Shown: positions 27,302-36,296 of the stretch, in pieces
Position numbering within the stretch: position 1 is the stretch's first letter
How the letters are laid out: each line of letters starts with the position of its first letter
Notes under the pieces: model-generated
Told to the model about the DNA's origin: nothing
The model's database searches: none
Seen by the model: the letters and a program-made list of their open reading frames with translations, nothing else
Made by a program: the position numbers and the translations under genes
Source: Faecalibacterium prausnitzii
GTDB lineage: Bacteria; Bacillota; Clostridia; Oscillospirales; Ruminococcaceae
Assembly: GCF_003324185.1 (NCBI RefSeq)
Contig: NZ_PXUP01000013.1
Span: 36,413 to 100,412 of the forward strand
DNA: 64,000 bases
Direction of reading: 5' to 3'

Positions 27302-28096
27302 ATGAGGCAGACAAAGCGGTTTGCGGTGGTGGGCAGCGATGCCCGGCAGGCGGCGGCAGGGCGTGCATTGGCGCGGGCAGGGTATACGGTGGGCGGCGTG
27401 CAGCAGCTGCCGCAGGCAGACTGCATCCTGCTGCCGCTCCCGCTGGAACAGGCTGATTTGCCGCTGACGCAGCTGCTGGGCATGGCAAAGCCCGGGGCAT
27501 TGGCGCTGGGCGGTAAGGTGACGGATAGCGCAAGGACCATCGCCCGGGCGGCGGGGGTGGAACTGGTGGACTACTTTGCCCGCCCGGAGCTGACCGTGTA
27601 TAACGCCATCCCCACCGCCGAGGGCTGCATCGGCATTCTGCTGGAACGGCGCAGCCGTACTCTGTGGGGCGCGGCGGTGCTGGTGCTGGGCTTTGGCCCG
27701 GTGGGGCGGGCGCTTGCGGTGCGTCTGGCGGCGCTGGGTGCGCGGGTGACCGTGGCGGCACGCCGCCCGGTGCAGCGGGCCATGGCAGAGGAGCAGGGGC
27801 TGCGGGCGGTGCCGCTGACAGACCTTGCCGCCGCAGCTGCTGCCTTTGATACGGTGGTGAACACCATCCCCGCGCCGGTGCTGACGGCGGCAGTGCTGGC
27901 AGCGCTGCCGAAGGGGTGCCTGATCGTGGATCTGGCCTCAAAGCCCGGCGGTACGGACTTTGCCGCCGCCCGGCGGCTGGGGCACACGGCGCTGCACGCG
28001 CTGAGCCTACCGACGGTCTGGGCACCGGAAACGGCAGGGGAGGCGCTGGCGCGCACGGTGCAGACCATTTTGCAGGAGCGGGAGGGAACAATATGA
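27302..28096 (+). CDS. spoVFA: dipicolinate synthase subunit A
   Basis: The 264-residue protein has a nucleotide-binding Rossmann centre (VLVLGFGPVGRALAVRLAALG, about 128-148) and the family segments YFARPELTVYNAIPTAEG and VDLASKPGGTDF. Subunit A (DpaA) works with B to convert dihydroxy-tetrahydrodipicolinate to dipicolinate, the spore-core chelator, in the mother cell of spore formers. The length is slightly below the Bacillus protein (about 297), mostly in the N-terminal domain. The ATG has GGGGAG upstream and the gene overlaps spoVFB by ATGA. A possible sigma-K promoter precedes it. Confidence 0.9.
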   Translation: MRQTKRFAVVGSDARQAAAGRALARAGYTVGGVQQLPQADCILLPLPLEQADLPLTQLLGMAKPGALALGGKVTDSARTIARAAGVELVDYFARPELTVYNAIPTAEGCIGILLERRSRTLWGAAVLVLGFGPVGRALAVRLAALGARVTVAARRPVQRAMAEEQGLRAVPLTDLAAAAAAFDTVVNTIPAPVLTAAVLAALPKGCLIVDLASKPGGTDFAAARRLGHTALHALSLPTVWAPETAGEALARTVQTILQEREGTI

Positions 28097-28686
28097 CCAC
28101 AGAGAAAAAGGGCTGTCTTGCCTTTGCGGTGTGCGGCAGCTTTTGCACGTTGGAGGACGCCTTGGGCGCGGCGCAGGCACTGACGGCACAGGGCTGGACG
28201 CTGCTGCCCGTCATGAGCTTTGCCGCGCAGCAGGATACCCGGTTCGGCACCGGGGAAAGCTGGCGGCAGCGCTTACAGGCCGTTACCGGGCAACCGGTGC
28301 TGGACACCCTGCAGGCGGTGGAGCCGCTGGGCCCCCGGCGGCTGGCGCAGGCGCTGGTGGTCGCCCCCTGCACCGGCGCAACGCTGGCGCGGCTGGCGGC
28401 GGGACTTTCGGATACGCCGGTGACCCTTGCCGCCAAAAGCCTGCTGCGGGTGGGCAGCCCGGTGGTGCTGGCAGTCTCTACCAACGACGGCCTTGGCGCC
28501 TCCGGCGAAAATATGGCGCGGTTGTGCCAGCGCAAGCACTATTACTTTGTGCCCTACGGGCAGGACGACCCCTTAGCCAAGCCCCAGAGCCTGAAGGCCG
28601 ACCTTGCCCTGTTGCCCGCCGCCGTGGACGCCGCTTTGCGGGGCGAGCAGCTGCAGCCGGTGCTGCTGGGACAAAGGAATGCGTAA
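28093..28686 (+). CDS. spoVFB: dipicolinate synthase subunit B
   Basis: The 197-residue flavoprotein of the HFCD family opens with GCLAFAVCGSFCTLEDAL, with VVAPCTGATLARLA and VLAVSTNDGLGASGEN later, all characteristic of DpaB. It forms the dipicolinate synthase with subunit A. The start is the ATG in the ATGA overlap with spoVFA, with GGAGGGA upstream. The pair is complete and shows no frameshift or stop, so selection probably still acts on it. Confidence 0.9.
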   Translation: MTTEKKGCLAFAVCGSFCTLEDALGAAQALTAQGWTLLPVMSFAAQQDTRFGTGESWRQRLQAVTGQPVLDTLQAVEPLGPRRLAQALVVAPCTGATLARLAAGLSDTPVTLAAKSLLRVGSPVVLAVSTNDGLGASGENMARLCQRKHYYFVPYGQDDPLAKPQSLKADLALLPAAVDAALRGEQLQPVLLGQRNA

Positions 28687-28691
28687 ATCTC

Positions 28692-28720
28692 TTTTCAGCG
28701 GGGAAAAAATGTGGTATACT
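28692..28720 (+). promoter_or_regulatory. promoter of the D,D-carboxypeptidase gene
   Basis: TTTTCA (28692-28697), 17 bp and TATACT (28715-28720). Confidence 0.55.
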
Positions 28721-28767
28721 TCAAATGATGTCTTGTCGGCATAAAACGGATAAGCGGAGAATATCAG

Positions 28768-30099
28768 ATGAAAAAATTTACCGCAGCACTGTGCACTGTG
28801 CTGCTTTTGATAGGCGCTGTGCTGGTGCCCGGCGCAGCAGCAGCCGGCCCGGCGCTGGCCAATACCCGGGCATACTGCATCATGGATGCAGACACCGGCC
28901 TTGTGCTGGCGCAGCAGAATATGGACGAGGAGCTGCACCCGGCCTCCATTACCAAAGTAATGACCCTTGGTCTTGCCTGCGAGAAGGCACAGGGGGACTG
29001 GGACGATGTAAAGCTGACCGTGACCCATGAGGATGTCTACTCGCTGGCGGGCACGGATTCCAGCCATATCGCCCTGCGGGAAGGGGAAGAAGTCCCCCTG
29101 GCGGATGCGCTGTACGCCACCCAGATGGCCAGCGCCAACGACGGTGCCAACCTGCTGGCGGAGTATTTCGGCGGCGGCACCATCGCGGACGGCGTGGCGG
29201 CCATGAATGCACAGGTGGAGGAGCTTGGCCTTGCCCACACCCACTTTTCAAACCCCCACGGCATCAGCGACGACGACCACTACACCAGCTGCTACGATAT
29301 GGCGCAGATCCTGCGCTGGGCGCTGCAGCAACCGGGGTTTGAGGACTTGTTCACCCGCAACGAGATGTACACCATGCAGCCCACCAACATCCAGCCGGTG
29401 ACCCGCTACTTCTCCCAGCAGGATAAGATCCGCATCGGCTCCAGCCGCTACCATATCGACAGTGTGCTGGGCTCCAAGCTGGGCTATACCAACACCGCCC
29501 GGTACAGCTATGTCTGTCTGGCGGAGCAGGACGGGGTGCGGCTGATCTGCGCGACCATGCAAAGCCAGCTGAGCACCGATAAATATAACGATATGCGCAC
29601 CCTGCTGGACTACGCCTTTTCCACCTATAAAAGCTACACCCAGCTGCCCGGCGGCACGGTCACCGCACAGCTGGCTGTGGCGGGCGGCGGGCAGAGCCTT
29701 GGCACCGTTACCGTAGCCGACCCCGGGGTGAAGCTGCTGCTGGCCGAGGGCTTATCCGCGCAGGACGTGACCGTGGACTTGGAGCTGCCGGAGCAGTATC
29801 TGCTTGGCGCAGAGCCCGCCGTGTATGCGGTGTACACCCTGAACGGCGGCGCGCAGCAGGAGAGCACCAGCGTGCGGGTAAAGGCGGAGATCACAGGTCT
29901 GGCGGAACTGCTGGAGCAGAGCGCCGGCACAAAGCTGGAAGCCGCCAGGGACGTGGAACCGGGCAGCAGCGCATGGCTGCTGGCGGGCATCTCGGTGGGG
30001 TGCACCATAGGTGCAGCCGTGGTTACCGTACTGGTGCTGCGGGTACATTCCCGCCTGAAAAAGCGCCGCAAAACGGCAAGGCACCATAAAAAAGCGTAA
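28768..30099 (+). CDS. D-alanyl-D-alanine carboxypeptidase (S11 family, DacF-like)
   Basis: The 443-residue precursor has a Sec signal peptide (about 1-25), a peptidase S11 domain with SITK (catalytic Ser60, Lys63) and SAN (122-124), a C-terminal beta domain, and a final membrane helix near residues 408-428 followed by a basic tail. The third motif reads KLG (237-239) rather than the usual KTG. Such low-molecular-weight penicillin-binding proteins trim the terminal D-alanine from peptidoglycan stem peptides outside the membrane. It directly follows dipicolinate synthase, although it has its own promoter; DacF and DacB act in spore cortex synthesis in Bacillus, but housekeeping roles are equally possible. 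Confidence 0.9.
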   Translation: MKKFTAALCTVLLLIGAVLVPGAAAAGPALANTRAYCIMDADTGLVLAQQNMDEELHPASITKVMTLGLACEKAQGDWDDVKLTVTHEDVYSLAGTDSSHIALREGEEVPLADALYATQMASANDGANLLAEYFGGGTIADGVAAMNAQVEELGLAHTHFSNPHGISDDDHYTSCYDMAQILRWALQQPGFEDLFTRNEMYTMQPTNIQPVTRYFSQQDKIRIGSSRYHIDSVLGSKLGYTNTARYSYVCLAEQDGVRLICATMQSQLSTDKYNDMRTLLDYAFSTYKSYTQLPGGTVTAQLAVAGGGQSLGTVTVADPGVKLLLAEGLSAQDVTVDLELPEQYLLGAEPAVYAVYTLNGGAQQESTSVRVKAEITGLAELLEQSAGTKLEAARDVEPGSSAWLLAGISVGCTIGAAVVTVLVLRVHSRLKKRRKTARHHKKA

Positions 30100-30168
30100 A
30101 AGCCTGTTCAAAACCAGACTTTTCCAGATAAAGAAAAAGCTTTCAGAAAAAAAGAGAGGTACAATATC

Positions 30169-30735
30169 ATGGGTAAGTTTATTTTTACGCAGACCGAGAT
30201 CCCCGGCGTGGTGGTCATTGAGCCGCAGGTGTTTGGCGACGACCGCGGCTATTTTATGGAGACCTACCAGAAGGACCAGTTCGCAGAGGCCGGTATCGAC
30301 AAGGAATTTGTGCAGGACAACCAGAGCCGCTCCACCCGGGGCGTGCTGCGCGGGCTGCACTTCCAGAAGAACCACACCCAGGGCAAGCTGGTGCGCGTGA
30401 CCAAGGGCGAGGTGTATGACGTAGCCGTGGACTGCCGTCCCCACAGCGCTACCTTTGGCAAGTGGGTGGGCGTGACCCTTTCCGAGGACAACAAGAAGAT
30501 GTTCTATATCCCGGAGGGCTTTGCCCACGGTTTTCTGGTGCTGAGCGATGTGGCAGAGTTCTGCTATAAGTGCACCGATGTCTACGACCCCACCAGCGAG
30601 GGCGGCATCCCCTACGATGACCCCACCGTCAACGTGCAGTGGCCGGACTGCGGCTGTGAGCACAAGACCAGCGCAAAGGACAAGCTGCACGAGCCCTTTG
30701 CCGCCCAGAAGTTCGAGTATTTTGAAAAGTGGTGA
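30169..30735 (+). CDS. rfbC: dTDP-4-dehydrorhamnose 3,5-epimerase
   Basis: The 188-residue protein is full-length RfbC/RmlC, with DDRGYFMETYQ near the start, the active-site segment VLRGLHFQKN and the YIPEGFAHGFLVLSD strand. It epimerises the sugar at C3 and C5 in dTDP-L-rhamnose synthesis. The other rhamnose genes are not adjacent. It opens a polysaccharide export operon: six bases later comes an ABC permease, then the ATPase and a double glycosyltransferase. The ribosome site is AGAGAGG. Confidence 0.94.
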   Translation: MGKFIFTQTEIPGVVVIEPQVFGDDRGYFMETYQKDQFAEAGIDKEFVQDNQSRSTRGVLRGLHFQKNHTQGKLVRVTKGEVYDVAVDCRPHSATFGKWVGVTLSEDNKKMFYIPEGFAHGFLVLSDVAEFCYKCTDVYDPTSEGGIPYDDPTVNVQWPDCGCEHKTSAKDKLHEPFAAQKFEYFEKW

Positions 30736-30741
30736 TCGCCC

Positions 30742-31551
30742 GTGGCAAAACTCAAAGCAATGTGGAATGGCTTCTGGCGCTACCGCTATCTGCTGTGGAA
30801 CCTTGTAAGCCGTGATTTCAAGCTGAAATACCGCCGCAGCGTGCTGGGCGTGGTGTGGAGCGTTTTGAACCCGCTGCTGATGTGCCTTGTGTACTGGGCG
30901 GTGTTCAGCAGCCTGATGGATATGCGCGGCAGCGGCATCGACAACTTTGCCGTCTTTCTGATGTGCGGTCAGCTGCTGTTCAACTTCTTCAACGAGGCTA
31001 CCTCCACCAGCATGAGCAGCGTGCTCAGCGCCGCCCCGCTGCTGAAAAAGGTGTATATCCCCAAGTATATCTTCCCGCTGGAAAAGTGCTGCTTTGCCAT
31101 GGTGAACTGCATCTTCAGCTTTGTGGCGCTGCTGCTGGTCATGATCTTTACCGGCGCGCCTTTCCACCTGACCATTTTTGAGGCGCTGTACCCGCTGGTG
31201 ACCTTGTTCTTCTTCAGCCTCGGGGTCAGTATGTTCTTAGCGGCGGCTACCGTGTTCTTCCGGGATATCATGCACATCTGGAGCGTGTTCGTCACCGCGC
31301 TGCTGTATTTCTCCGCCATCTTCTACGACCCCACCCAGATGACCTTTTCCATCGGCGGGTTCAATATGCAGCAGATCATCAAACTGAACCCCATGTACTG
31401 GTATATCACGGGCTTCCGCCGCACGGTGATGTGGGGCATCCCGCTGGATTGGAATATGTTCCTTGTCTGCGGCATCTGCGCCGTAGTGTCCATGGTAGTG
31501 GGGCTGCAGGTGTTCCGCAAAACGCAGGACCACTTTGTGCTGCACATTTAA
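30742..31551 (+). CDS. polysaccharide ABC exporter, permease (Wzm/TagG type)
   Basis: The 269-residue ABC-2 membrane protein has six helices and the family N-terminus LVSRDFKLKYRRSVLGVVWS, a cytoplasmic amphipathic segment typical of Wzm and TagG. It forms the channel for an undecaprenyl-linked glycan crossing the membrane. It starts with GTG six bases after rfbC and is followed by its ATPase. Only a weak ribosome site precedes it, so translation is probably coupled to rfbC. Confidence 0.9.
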   Translation: MAKLKAMWNGFWRYRYLLWNLVSRDFKLKYRRSVLGVVWSVLNPLLMCLVYWAVFSSLMDMRGSGIDNFAVFLMCGQLLFNFFNEATSTSMSSVLSAAPLLKKVYIPKYIFPLEKCCFAMVNCIFSFVALLLVMIFTGAPFHLTIFEALYPLVTLFFFSLGVSMFLAAATVFFRDIMHIWSVFVTALLYFSAIFYDPTQMTFSIGGFNMQQIIKLNPMYWYITGFRRTVMWGIPLDWNMFLVCGICAVVSMVVGLQVFRKTQDHFVLHI

Positions 31552-31563
31552 GGAGGGTGAACA

Positions 31564-32307
<744 letters not shown>

Positions 32308-32308
32308 T

Positions 32309-34186
32309 ATGAATGTACGGTTGAAACGCGCCAAGGAGCTTGCCGGCTATGCCGTGCAGCTGACAAAGGACGAGGGCTTGCCCACCATGGTCAGGCGCGG
32401 CGCGGGCTTTGTGAAGCGCCGCTGCTTTGGCAAACGTGCGCGCTACCTGCCCGCCAAAAAGGTGCTGGAAGCCCAGCGCGCAGAGATGGCAGGCAAAACG
32501 GCGGCAGACTGCGGTCTGCCCACCATTTCGGTGCTGACCCCGCTGTATAACACCCCGGAAAAATACCTGCGGGAATTTCTGGATTCCTTTGTGGGGCAGA
32601 CCGCGCCCAACGGACAGCTCTGCCTTGCCGATGCTTCGGACGCTGCCCACGGGGACGTGGAGCGGATCGTAAAGGAATATCAGCAAAAGAATCAACGAAT
32701 CGTATATAAAAAGATCGAAAATAAGGGCATCGCGGCCAACACCAACGCCGCCGCGCAGCTGGCAACAGGGGAGTATCTGGCGCTGGCTGACCACGACGAC
32801 ATTCTGGCACCCCATGCCCTGTACACCATGGGCAAGGCCATCCTGCAGCTGCGGCAGCGCGGCGAACCGGACGGATTTCTGTACAGCGACGAGGCACTGT
32901 TCACCAAAAGCATCCGCCGCCCCATGGTGGCGCACTTCAAGCCGGACTACGCCCCGGATTACCTGCTGTGCTGCAACTACATCTGCCATCTGGCGGTGTT
33001 CCAAAAAGCGCTGTGGGAGCAGCTGGGCGGCGAACGCCCGGAATGCGACGGCAGTCAGGATCATGATCTGTTCCTGCGTCTGCTGGAAAAGACCGGCGGT
33101 GCCGCCCATGTGCCGCAGGTGCTCTACTACTGGCGGGTGCACGCGGGGTCTACCTCCGGCGGTGCAGACGCAAAGCCCTATGTGGCGGCAGCGGCCAAAA
33201 AGGCGCTGGCAGACCACCTGACCCGCACCGGGCGCACCGGCACGGTGGAGGACGGCCTGTTCCCCAGCACCTACCGGGTGAAGTGGGACATCGTGGGCGA
33301 GCCGAAGGTGAGCATCCTCATCCCCAACAAGGACCACACCGAGGATCTGGAAAAGTGCCTGCACAGCATCTGGACAAAGACTGAATGGGAGCACTTTGAG
33401 GTGATCGTGGTGGAGAACAACTCCACCGACCCCGCCACCTTTGCCTACTATAAAAAGGCGCAGCAGCGCTACGACGGCCTGCGGGTGGTCACCTACCCGA
33501 AAAAGGGCTTCAACTTTTCAGGCATCAACAACTTTGGCCGCAAATACGCCACCGGCGAATATCTGCTGCTGCTGAATAACGACGTGGAGGTGCGCAGCGG
33601 CGAATGGCTCACTGAACTTCTGCGCCAATGCGCTCACCCCGGCGGGGCGGCAGTGTGCGGTGCAATGCTCTTTTACCCGGACGAGACCATCCAGCACGCG
33701 GGCGTCATTACCGGGCTGGGGGGCTACGCGGGGCACAGCCACAAGTACAAAAAGGCAGGCGGCAGCGGGTATCTGTTCCGCACCGCCACGGTGCAGGACT
33801 TTTCCGCTGTGACCGGTGCCTGCCTGCTGGTAAAGACCAGCGTGTGGGACGAGGTAAAGGGGTTGGACGAAGCCTTTGCGGTGGCCTTCAACGATGTGGA
33901 CTTCTGCCTGCGGGTGCGGGATGCGGGCTACCGCATTGCGTGGACGCCCTACGCCCAGCTGACCCACTACGAGAGCAAGAGCCGCGGCGGGGACGAGAAA
34001 GACCCGGTAAAGGCACGGCGCTTTGCCGCCGAGCAGCAGCGTCTGTACGAGGTGCACGGCAAGGAGAACATCCTGCATGACCCCTACTACAACCCCAACC
34101 TGACCATGGACCGGGAGGATTTTTCCGAAAGCGATGATCTGCGCGGGCTGAAAGAGGGCCGCATCACGGTGCAGTGGAGGGAATAA
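32309..34186 (+). CDS. two-domain family 2 glycosyltransferase
   Basis: The 625-residue protein has two GT-A domains. The first (about 70-330) starts PTISVLTPLYNTPEKYL and has ADHDD as metal-binding region; the second (about 335-600) starts VSILIPNKDHTEDLEKCL and has LLLNNDVEV, with a late VDFCLRVRDAGY segment. The N-terminal 65 residues are basic and may bind the membrane. Such tandem enzymes add sugars to a lipid-linked glycan, often alternating two linkages. It follows the ATPase directly and probably builds the glycan exported by the adjacent transporter. Confidence 0.9.
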   Translation: MNVRLKRAKELAGYAVQLTKDEGLPTMVRRGAGFVKRRCFGKRARYLPAKKVLEAQRAEMAGKTAADCGLPTISVLTPLYNTPEKYLREFLDSFVGQTAPNGQLCLADASDAAHGDVERIVKEYQQKNQRIVYKKIENKGIAANTNAAAQLATGEYLALADHDDILAPHALYTMGKAILQLRQRGEPDGFLYSDEALFTKSIRRPMVAHFKPDYAPDYLLCCNYICHLAVFQKALWEQLGGERPECDGSQDHDLFLRLLEKTGGAAHVPQVLYYWRVHAGSTSGGADAKPYVAAAAKKALADHLTRTGRTGTVEDGLFPSTYRVKWDIVGEPKVSILIPNKDHTEDLEKCLHSIWTKTEWEHFEVIVVENNSTDPATFAYYKKAQQRYDGLRVVTYPKKGFNFSGINNFGRKYATGEYLLLLNNDVEVRSGEWLTELLRQCAHPGGAAVCGAMLFYPDETIQHAGVITGLGGYAGHSHKYKKAGGSGYLFRTATVQDFSAVTGACLLVKTSVWDEVKGLDEAFAVAFNDVDFCLRVRDAGYRIAWTPYAQLTHYESKSRGGDEKDPVKARRFAAEQQRLYEVHGKENILHDPYYNPNLTMDREDFSESDDLRGLKEGRITVQWRE

Positions 34187-34190
34187 CAGC

Positions 34191-34727
34191 ATGAACATCA
34201 AGGGTCATTTCGAGACCATCACCCGGCACAAGCTGCTGGTGATGAAATACTGCTTTGAATGCGGGTTGTATGAGCAGGGTCTTGCCCACGACCTGAGCAA
34301 GTATAGCCCCACCGAGTTCATCCCCGGGTGCATCTATTATCAGGGTGACCACAGCCCCAACGAGGCCGAGCGCGCAGCCAAGGGCTACACCTCGGCGTGG
34401 CTGCACCACAAGGGGCGCAACAAGCATCATCTGGAATACTGGATCGATTATAGCACCACCAAGACCGGCCTGACCGGCATGAAGATCCCCCTGCGGTACG
34501 TCTGCGAGATGGTGTGCGACCGGGTGGCGGCAAGCCAGATCTATCTGGGCGATAAGTACACTGATGCCTCTGCGTGGGAGTACTACCAGCGCAGCAAGGA
34601 TCACTACCTGATGCACCCGGAGACCCGGGCACTGCTGGAAAAGCTGCTGTGCATGGTGCGGGACCTCGGGCGGGAGCGCACCTTTGCCTACATGAAATTC
34701 CTGCTTGGCTGCGAAAAGGATTACTAA
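34191..34727 (+). CDS. DUF5662 family protein with HD-like metal motif
   Basis: The 178-residue protein matches DUF5662. It has histidines and acidic residues spaced like a metal site: GLAHDLSKYSPTEF near residues 30-44, WLHHKGRNKHHLEYW near 67-81 and a C-terminal YLMHPET. The pattern recalls HD-type hydrolases, but no reaction is known. It starts four bases after the double glycosyltransferase and ends with a terminator, so it is the last gene of the polysaccharide export operon. Confidence 0.75.
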   Translation: MNIKGHFETITRHKLLVMKYCFECGLYEQGLAHDLSKYSPTEFIPGCIYYQGDHSPNEAERAAKGYTSAWLHHKGRNKHHLEYWIDYSTTKTGLTGMKIPLRYVCEMVCDRVAASQIYLGDKYTDASAWEYYQRSKDHYLMHPETRALLEKLLCMVRDLGRERTFAYMKFLLGCEKDY

Positions 34728-34733
34728 GCCCGA

Positions 34734-34768
34734 AAGGCTGCTGCACAGACTGTGCGGCAGCCTTTTTT
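34734..34768 (+). terminator. terminator of the polysaccharide export operon
   Basis: AAGGCTGCTGCACA pairs with TGTGCGGCAGCCTT across a GAC loop, then a T run; the arms occupy 34734-34762. Confidence 0.9.
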
Positions 34769-34800
34769 GCGTGCAGAAAAGCCCGCGTGCAGACGCGCCT

Positions 34801-34870
34801 GTGAAAAAGCAATTCCGGAAAATCGGCAGATTTTCCGGAATTGCGAATAAAAAATAATTTTTCCACTGCA
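34801..34870 (+). repeat. intergenic hairpin element, copy G (box, hairpin, linker)
   Basis: GTGAAAAA box (34801-34808), perfect 16+4+16 hairpin at 34809-34844 (arm GCAATTCCGGAAAATC, loop GGCA) and linker AATAATTTTTCCACTGCA. The second hairpin is not preserved. It lies between two rightward genes. Confidence 0.82.
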
Positions 34871-35063
34871 ACGACGACGACCGCCGCCAGTGGCGGAAAC
34901 AGGGAGGAGTTGTTGGGGCAGCGGCCAGCAAGATGCGAGTGCCGCCCAAGGCACGATGCGGATGCTGGGTGCCGCAACCCGGAAGGCGCGGCGCGCATTC
35001 AAAATGTTCCTGCTTTTGCACGCTTTGCCGAAACTTTCTGCCAAAGTTTGGCGCATCTGCCCA
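34871..35063. other. non-coding stretch with no recognised feature
   Basis: About 190 bases between repeat copy G and the lipoprotein promoter. I see only a weak hairpin (AAACTTTC-TGCC-AAAGTTT near 35030-35050) and no ORF with a ribosome site. Confidence 0.6.
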
Positions 35064-35093
35064 TTGACAGCGCGCCGCAGCAGGGGATAAGAT
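35064..35093 (+). promoter_or_regulatory. promoter of the CAP-like lipoprotein gene
   Basis: A perfect TTGACA (35064-35069), 18 bp and TAAGAT (35088-35093). Confidence 0.65.
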
Positions 35094-35143
35094 GAAACCG
35101 GGGAGCAACGCACTCCCATAAGAAGAAAGCGGGGGGACCACAG

Positions 35144-35728
35144 ATGAAGCTTTGGAAACGATGGACGGCAGCGGCTCTTGCAGCTGCAATGGCGCTGCTG
35201 CTTTTAGCAGCCTGCGGGCCCTCCGGCCCTTCCGCGCCGGACGCGCCGGACGCGCCGGATAAGCCGGGCAGCAGCGAGACCGGCAAAGACCCCACCGACA
35301 AAAAGACCGAGGCGCAGAAGGTGGCTGCGGTGGTGGACACACTGAATGCGGTGCGCAAGGACTACGGCAATAACACCCCGCTGACCATGGACGCCGAGGT
35401 CTGCGCCATGGCTGAAAAAATGGCAAAATTGCAGCTGGACTGGCTGCTTGGCAAGTACGGCACCGACCCGAATGGCAAGCGGTATACGAAGGACTGGAAC
35501 GACATCAGCCAGCTGCCGGTAAAGGGTAAAAAGCTGGTGGGCGTAGGCGGCTACGCTGCGTATCCCACAGAGAGCGTGATCCGCGGCTGGGTAAAGGACA
35601 CCGGCAAATGGAAACCGGCACTGGTCACGAGCACGGAAGCTACCCTTGTGGGCGTGGGCGTTGTGCATAACACCGACCCCAAAACGAGGGATGAATACCC
35701 CATTATGGTGGTCGTGATGACCTACTGA
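35144..35728 (+). CDS. CAP-superfamily (YkwD-like) lipoprotein
   Basis: The 194-residue precursor has a signal peptide ending in the lipobox LLAAC (Cys about 24), a P/D-rich linker with a repeated APDAPD unit, and a C-terminal domain resembling CAP/SCP proteins: VDTLNAVRKDYG, PLTMDAEVCAMAEKMA, ESVIRGWVKDTGKW and a final VGVGVVHN strand. CAP domains in bacterial surface proteins have various, mostly unknown, roles. The usual active-site histidines are not clearly preserved. It is monocistronic, with promoter 35064-35093 and terminator 35736-35768. Confidence 0.72.
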   Translation: MKLWKRWTAAALAAAMALLLLAACGPSGPSAPDAPDAPDKPGSSETGKDPTDKKTEAQKVAAVVDTLNAVRKDYGNNTPLTMDAEVCAMAEKMAKLQLDWLLGKYGTDPNGKRYTKDWNDISQLPVKGKKLVGVGGYAAYPTESVIRGWVKDTGKWKPALVTSTEATLVGVGVVHNTDPKTRDEYPIMVVVMTY

Positions 35729-35735
35729 TACGAGC

Positions 35736-35768
35736 AAACGCCGCTGACAAAAAGTCGGCGGCGTTTTT
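35736..35768 (+). terminator. terminator of the lipoprotein gene
   Basis: AAACGCCGCTGAC (35736-35748) pairs with GTCGGCGGCGTTT (35754-35766) with one G-T pair, then T residues. Confidence 0.85.
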
Positions 35769-35785
35769 GTGTGGTCTGCCGGATA

Positions 35786-35840
35786 ACGCAAAAACACCCC
35801 GGCCGGGCGGTTTTACCGCTTGGCCGGGGTGCTGTTTTGC
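35786..35840 (-). terminator. terminator of the 41-residue membrane protein gene
   Basis: CACCCCGGCC (35795-35804) and GGCCGGGGTG (35822-35831) form the stem; on the minus strand it is followed by TTTTTGCG. An inner small hairpin GCGGT/ACCGC is also present. Confidence 0.82.
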
Positions 35841-35850
35841 AAGAAAAATA

Positions 35851-35976
35851 TTACTGCTCGTTTTCGTAGATCTTGATATAGCGCGGGGCGCTTTTATCCT
35901 GCCAGAGCAGCAGAATGGCGGTCAGGGCGACAGCCAGTGTGGTGAGGACGGCGAGCAGAGCTTTGAGAACTTTCAT
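35851..35976 (-). CDS. 41-residue single-pass membrane protein
   Basis: The peptide starts MKVLKALLAVLTTLAVALTA, followed by ILLLWQDKSAPRYIKIYENE and a final Q. It has one membrane helix (about 4-25) and a short charged tail. I chose the ATG at 35976 since AAGGAGG lies nine bases upstream; the frame extends to 36060 without ribosome site. It has its own near-consensus promoter and terminator, so it is a genuine monocistronic small gene. No family is recognised. Confidence 0.65.
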   Translation of the reverse strand: MKVLKALLAVLTTLAVALTAILLLWQDKSAPRYIKIYENEQ

Positions 35977-36042
35977 GGTTTGGTGCCTCCTTGTGAAGTT
36001 CGGGAGCGGAGCGGGGGACGTTCCGCCTGTCATGTTAGGTAT

Positions 36043-36071
36043 AGTATAGCATATTCCCACAGTAAAGGCAA
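36043..36071 (-). promoter_or_regulatory. promoter of the 41-residue membrane protein gene
   Basis: On the minus strand TTGCCT (36066-36071), 17 bp and TATACT (36043-36048). Confidence 0.65.
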
Positions 36072-36179
36072 ACGGCAGAAGAGGGAGAACAAAAAGAAAA
36101 ATACGGTGGTTAGTTAAAACTAATCGGCAAAAACGAATAAGAAAGTTCAGGAAAATTCATCATTTGAGCCGTGATGTCG

Positions 36180-36207
36180 TTGACTTCCCGCGCCAAAATG
36201 ATACAAT
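36180..36207 (+). promoter_or_regulatory. promoter of the rnf operon
   Basis: TTGACT (36180-36185), 16 bp and TACAAT (36202-36207), about 90 nt before rnfC. The rest of the 320-base divergent region is AT-rich without recognised sites. Confidence 0.65.
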
Positions 36208-36296
36208 AAGTGTGTTAAGCAGCTGCTGTCCCTGTACCAGTGCGCCTGCATGGGCGTGGGGATGGCAATTCAAGCAGAATGGGGGATTTGAAATCC

